A stretch of DNA of 6,360 bases, taken from contig WGAP01000150.1 of the NCBI GenBank assembly GCA_015494775.1, positions 1 to 6,360 of the forward strand, given 5' to 3'. This stretch comes from Flavobacteriales bacterium (GTDB lineage: Bacteria > Bacteroidota > Bacteroidia > Flavobacteriales > Flavobacteriaceae). Below are positions 6,261 to 6,360 of this stretch, in pieces; within the stretch, counting starts at the first letter, position 1; each line of letters starts with the position of its first letter. A program made the position numbers and the translations under genes. The notes under the pieces are model-generated. The model was not told the origin of the DNA. It saw only the letters and a list, made by a program, of their open reading frames with translations, and did no database searches.

Positions 6261-6360
6261 CGTTCGTATTTTTAGGGAGAATTTACCGGGGAATACCCGG
6301 ATTTTAGGTGGCCGGAGATAATTTACCCACCGTATTAACTGTTATCAACCATTTCCATAG
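6261..6360. other. Right-edge intergenic sequence with a small dyad
   Basis: No gene can be assigned. CCGGG (6286-6290), a 5-base spacer and CCCGG (6296-6300) form a perfect dyad that could be an operator or a short hairpin. On the minus strand, an 18-codon frame enters from the edge and stops at 6306-6304; it could be the C-terminal tail of a gene beyond the window, but nothing supports this. Confidence 0.3.

Noticed and set aside
5663..6307. Open frames at 5663-5908 (-), 5734-6063 (+), 5921-6226 (-) and 6011-6307 (+)
   Set aside because: They run across a terminator, hairpin islands or each other, and show no domains, promoters or signal peptides.
6304..6360. Minus-strand tail of 18 codons entering from the right edge as a gene end
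   Set aside because: It is too short to recognise, other frames are similar, and no leftward terminator follows it.

Overview
The window looks like a chromosomal segment of a Bacteroidota bacterium. The large plus-strand protein ends in a type IX secretion (T9SS) type A sorting domain, a system confined to that phylum. Its start is preceded by a near-consensus Bacteroidota promoter (TTTG, 22 bp, TAGCTTTG), and neither gene start has a Shine-Dalgarno sequence. Both proteins carry signal peptides ending in the Ser-Ala-Gln pattern common in this phylum. I cannot place it below phylum level.

Layout: (1) 1-1669, minus strand: a secreted alpha/beta-hydrolase (lipase-like) gene, complete at its 5' end and cut off at its 3' end by the window edge. 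(2) 1670-2402: a long divergent intergenic region. It has a short AT-rich stretch with degenerate AATTATGAATT repeats, then a GC-rich island dense in hairpins (about 1822-2257), then an AT-rich promoter zone. (3) 2403-5723, plus strand: a 1106-residue secreted protein made of Asp-box (BNR/sortilin-like) beta-propellers, a CARDB-like domain, a MAM/jelly-roll-like domain and a T9SS C-terminal domain. (4) 5739-5768: its rho-independent terminator. (5) 5772-5930: a second GC-rich hairpin island sharing sequence motifs with the first. (6) 5931-6360: apparently non-coding sequence with several stem-loops, a second terminator-like hairpin at 6227-6260 and a small dyad at 6286-6300.

The two genes are divergent and are not an operon. 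Both encode exported proteins, one an esterase/lipase candidate and the other a cell-surface or secreted propeller protein that may bind or cut glycans or proteins. No shared pathway can be shown from this window. The most unusual content is not protein-coding: two GC-rich islands, one on each side of the T9SS gene, built from consecutive hairpins. They share an 11-base head and a three-arm GGCGC/GCGCC/GGCGC motif. They look like copies of a dispersed repeat family or a structured RNA.
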